From Viscum album (Eukaryota > Streptophyta > Magnoliopsida > Santalales > Viscaceae): 64,000 nucleotides of DNA. The notes under the pieces were generated by a model that was given only the letters and a program-made list of their open reading frames with translations, ran no database searches and had not been told where the DNA came from. Below, one piece after another: positions 60,418 through 64,000 of this stretch (the first letter of the stretch is position 1; each line of letters starts with the position of its first letter). Where the stretch lies: assembly GCA_963277665.1 (NCBI GenBank), contig OY728123.1, forward strand, positions 631,282,915 to 631,346,914. Reading direction: 5' to 3'. The position numbers were made by a program, and so were the translations under genes.

Positions 60418-60422
60418 TATTT
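60418..60422. repeat. target site duplication, right (TATTT)
   Basis: Exact match to 53,558-53,562. Confidence 0.88.
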
Positions 60423-60600
60423 TCCCAATTTATGTCCATACTGGGGCATAATAACCTTGTTTTATTCCAAATTGATACAAATGAACTTGTGTCTTATGAT
60501 AACTGACATAATCCATCTTCTGTTCAATTTTATCAGTTGTTCTGGTGATTCCTCCACTTTATATAAAATATCAACTATTTGGTATATAATTCGAGTGAGA
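60418..60600 (+). pseudogene. MULE transposase, continuation after the insertion
   Basis: After the TATTT duplication the frame of 53,562 continues with 'SQFMSILGHNNLVLFQIDTN' and, after stops, 'VQFYQLFW*FLHFI', which fit the P.YM..L...NPGT and FERVFWAFGPCI parts of MuDR-type transposases. Beyond about 60,600 I cannot follow it. The minus-strand 77-aa ORF in this stretch is a shadow. Confidence 0.5.
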
Positions 60601-62349
60601 TCAATGGTCTTTTGAATAAATTTTTGAACAAATCTTCCAGGATAATCAAGAAGTTTAGGATTATATGATGCAGATTCAATAAGAAAAATGTACATTGGCC
60701 TATGATAGGGGGAAGAGGTGTAACATACTAGGTAAATAAATAATATAACATTTTCATATTTATTAATATTTATGAATTAAATATTAATTTTACTTTAAAG
60801 GGGTTGCTATGTTCGATAGTGTACCCGATACACAATATAGAGTTTCTTTGAAATCTTACGTTGCACAGTAGTAATAAAATAATATTATTTTACATGGTAG
60901 TTAAAACGTAGCCATTGTATTGGCTTGAATGAATATAAATAACTAAAATATGATTATATATGTTTATTAAATGTTTTTACATTTATCTGATAAAGTATAA
61001 AGGCTTAAAATACGAAAAGAATTCAATTTTAGGCATATATACTCTAATATTCACTAAAGGTCCACTTATTGCCTTTTGATGGTGAATCATCATTAAATAT
61101 AGTTTTGGTCACTCTTATACATTCTATTGGATCAAATAATATTCTTCTTTATAATCAGGATATCAAAATATACTTTGTGTAAATTTTGGTATTTCTCCGA
61201 TAAAGTTCATTTTTTAATGAATAGAAAAAAATGTCGTATTTTAATTCAAAAACCCTTTTTAATATAATTTATTAATATGAGTAGATTATCTTTTGAATTG
61301 GTTTTAGAGTTAAATTAGAATATATTTTTACCATTTAATCCAATAGTGGGCGTTGGAATTAATTTCACTTTGAAATTGTACTTAAACTAGTGTCAATCTT
61401 ATGATATATATTGTTTCATAAAAACATGCTATTTGTCATGACATCGGGAATTAATTATTAAATTTATTAATGTAACTTATATGATTTGAATTTTTTAAAA
61501 TAGACATCATTTTTTAATTTGGAATATCAAATATAGCTTAGGGTGAAGTTTTGGTATTTTTCTGAAAAACTTCAATTTTTGATGAATAGTGAAACCACTA
61601 AGTGGTACTTAAAAAACTGATTTTCCGTTTAAATGGAATTTTACCACCTCTGTGTTTTGAATTTCAAAAATCCAACATACAAGGTTTTCATTAGGAAGTA
61701 AAATGTGGTTCAATGAGATTAAAATATTTTTTTCTGAATAGTAACTTTTAAGTTTTTAATCGCGATTAGATGTAATTAGTGTAATTTAAGGTAAAAATAA
61801 TGTTTTAAAAATATGAAATGACCTTGAAACATGTCCTACCCTTATTGGATGAGTCATGTCTGACCAAGACAATCCGTGGGTCAACTTGGGGACCCTGTGG
61901 AGCCACTTTGGTAGGAAAATGTCATTAATAACTTTTTATTTAATGTTAAAATTAAAATGTCACAAACATGTGTTGTTTTACTAAGACAATTTTTAAATGG
62001 GGTTATACAAGTAATATTTTTGACTATAAATAATAATTGGAAAGATAAAAATATTTACTAAATCATGATGTATCTTTTTATAATTTTTAGACATTAAATA
62101 AATTAAATTAAATTATTTATTACACCATGATGATGCAGCGATTACCTCATTATTTAATGATTTAAATAAAATGAAAAGATAATGTAAAATCTAAGACCTA
62201 CACTTTTCAAAAACCTATTCTATGGGTGGATTTCAAACTATTATCACCTTATCCTCGAAATTTATATTTTTGGGACCTTTAAAAACCAAAACTCATTTTA
62301 TAATAAAGTAACCTTTTATAACTTTCCAAGAGTGCCCCTCCTCTCTTCT

Positions 62350-62356
62350 TATAAAA
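62350..62356 (+). promoter_or_regulatory. TATA box of the third LARD-type LTR
   Basis: TATAAAAGGCCCCCACC, the best conserved stretch between the three LTR copies. Confidence 0.65.
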
Positions 62357-63058
62357 GGCCCCCACCTCTACCACCTTACCCACACCTCTCAATCCTTTGG
62401 CTCGGACAAACCCTGCCCATTTTGTCTCTCCACATCCCTATCTTACTTCTAGAATCCTCACTTTGGGCAGAAGTCTTTCCAAGGAAACCTTTGAGCTCAA
62501 ATTAAAAAGAGTTACCCAATTTAAAGGTAGTGTCTTCTCTTGTGTTCTTATGTTTTATTTTGCTTTTCCAACCCCCTAAACTCTTTTTATTCCTTTATTT
62601 TGTAACAAAAAAAGTATCTTCAATATACTAGGATCTTTTTATGAGAATTATTAGATCTAAAATTACACACACCTTCGTCTAATGGTTAAAGAACATACTG
62701 TTTCTCTGGTTGGCGATTTTCTACCTCACGAAATGATGATTGTTCAGTCTTATTTTGACACCTTTCATGGTGTCCATTAAGATGTCACTCTATTTATATA
62801 TGATATATATTATGTTTATTTTTTCATCATGCTTCTGTATTTTTCATTTGGGGCATACCTTTATGGTTTCCATTGTGGATATACACGATAATTTCATTTT
62901 AGGAGGTGCGGACTACCGCCCCCTCAAAGTGATTTGATTTGTTAATGCCATATGTGGGATGTATAAAGGATAGAGTTAATGTTATTATATATGATGTTAT
63001 AATGGAATTATAATATACCTTTATATCATTATGATTTCACTCCATTAAATATGAAATA

Positions 63059-63123
63059 GAAATGAAAGTAGCGTTCATGCGTACGTACGGCTTACCGTCT
63101 CCATGAACGGTGCATTTCATTTC
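63059..63123 (+). promoter_or_regulatory. LTR leader hairpin (third LARD-type LTR)
   Basis: GAAATGAAA/TTTCATTTC and CGTTCATG/CATGAACG arms with CGTACGTACG, unchanged although flanks are diverged. Confidence 0.6.
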
Positions 63124-64000
63124 ATACCACTAAATGTTATGTACTATTATAAATACATGTATATGCTGGATATATATGATATATATGATATCCAAATCAT
63201 GAATATCATTCTGGATATAATGAAACTTTGACCACATAAACTACATGTAATTGTAAGAGGTCCATTTTTTACTTAAGTACCAAATATCAACAAAACGAAC
63301 TTTATTAAATTAAATGATTAAATAACATTTATAACATGGAAATAAGTTATATAAATGGAAAAATAAACTTGAAAAATGTTCTTAAGCAAGTATAAATTAA
63401 CTTTAGTTTATTATTCAGGAGATTAAAGAGCAATCAAGTCATGTTGGACATGAGGTAAGGGACTTCGTCTCAATCTCCTTTCATTGAGGCATATTTTGTT
63501 CTAATACAAGGATTTATTTTATATGGTGTATAAACCCCTTTGACTTTTAATTTTATACAAAATGAATCTTTTTCTACGAAGTGTTTTACAAAAATAAAAA
63601 AAGGAATGTTTCTTTTAACGTACACGGTGAAAACGACCTTTTCCGCCGCCGTGAGTATTTTTTAGTCTTTGACTTCCTCAAGAAGATGTGATGTTTTTTT
63701 AAAATGAAATAAAGACCATATACTCTTTTATGTATTTTGGTATTGAAAAATGGGTTTTATAATGGAATTTTTATGTCAATATATTTAAGTGATATCTTGT
63801 GTTTCAAATGTGTAAATGTTTTCTTTCCATTATTTTTGTTTTATGTCTTATGATTTTATAATGGTAATTAGACATTTGATGGGTGGTTACGTGATAAACC
63901 ATATAATGGGTGGTGCCGTGAATACCAGGATGGGTGGTTACATTATAACCTCCAATGAATTGGGTATGGAAGTCAGCTGTAGGGATATTCCATTAAGTGA

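Larger units (their letters stand above)
60719..64000 (+). mobile_element. third LARD-type LTR, diverged, runs off the window
   Basis: Begins TGTAACATACTAGG after a purine-rich GGGGGAAGAGG. Collinear with the LARD LTR over its whole length but clearly more diverged. TATA at 62,350; donor-like AAAG|GTAG at 62,527; one leader hairpin (63,059-63,123) instead of two; 36-nt mini-exon-like 63,419-63,454; no ~199-bp array (a deletion or an older state); GGGTGGTTACGT block at 63,881-64,000. It may be a solo LTR or the 5' LTR of an element continuing to the right; the left flank is not LARD interior. Confidence 0.85.

Noticed and set aside
60462..60695. 77-aa minus-strand ORF right of the chromovirus derivative
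   Set aside because: Antisense shadow of the MULE continuation; no recognisable domain.

Overview
The window is intergenic DNA from a plant nuclear genome: very AT-rich, with no intact host gene, built almost entirely of long terminal repeat (LTR) retrotransposons nested in one another plus a broken Mutator-like (MULE) transposon. Flowering-plant origin is indicated by the element types: Ty3/gypsy elements with a C-terminal chromodomain-like module, SIRE-like Ty1/copia elements carrying an extra ORF after pol, initiator-tRNA-Met primer sites, and a MuDR-type transposase. The species cannot be told. All homologies come from reading translations and motifs by eye; no database search was run.

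Left and centre (1 to about 51,000) form a Russian doll. Layer 1 is an old Ty3/gypsy element on the minus strand, split in two: 3' LTR plus integrase, RNase H and RT (1-3573), and RT start, protease, gag and 5' LTR (43,479 to about 49,100). Layer 2, in its RT, is a minus-strand copia element (3579-43,473, LTRs 'D' and 'C', flanked by CACCT/CACCA). Layer 3 contains two insertions in that copia. One is a large non-autonomous element of the LARD type (4551-17,190) in LTR D, with about 5.49 kb LTRs, a 1.67 kb inside without pol, and a perfect ATCAG duplication. The other is a second copia (about 18,995-34,599, LTRs 'A' and 'B') in the extra ORF. Layer 4, inside the second copia, is a solo LTR of a GC-rich chromovirus-type family (23,850-27,615, perfect CTATC duplication).

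Right part (51,000-64,000): a promoter-like block rich in palindromes, then a decayed MULE transposase (52,393-53,562 and again from 60,418). It is split by a gag-only chromovirus derivative (53,563-60,417, perfect TATTT duplication). That insertion is abnormal: its left end is not a 5' LTR but the last ~586 bp of the LTR in inverted orientation, so both integrated ends are U5 ends. Its right LTR carries a 5S rRNA-derived segment. From 60,719 to the window end lies a third, older LARD-type LTR.

Only one ORF looks intact and meaningful: the 392-aa Gag at 54,359-55,537. Everything else coding is a pseudogene. The most notable points are the U5-U5 insertion, the 5S segment in an LTR, the duplicated palindrome-bearing hairpins of the LARD leader, a tRNA-like structured island in the LARD interior, and conserved splice-like signals inside the LARD LTR.
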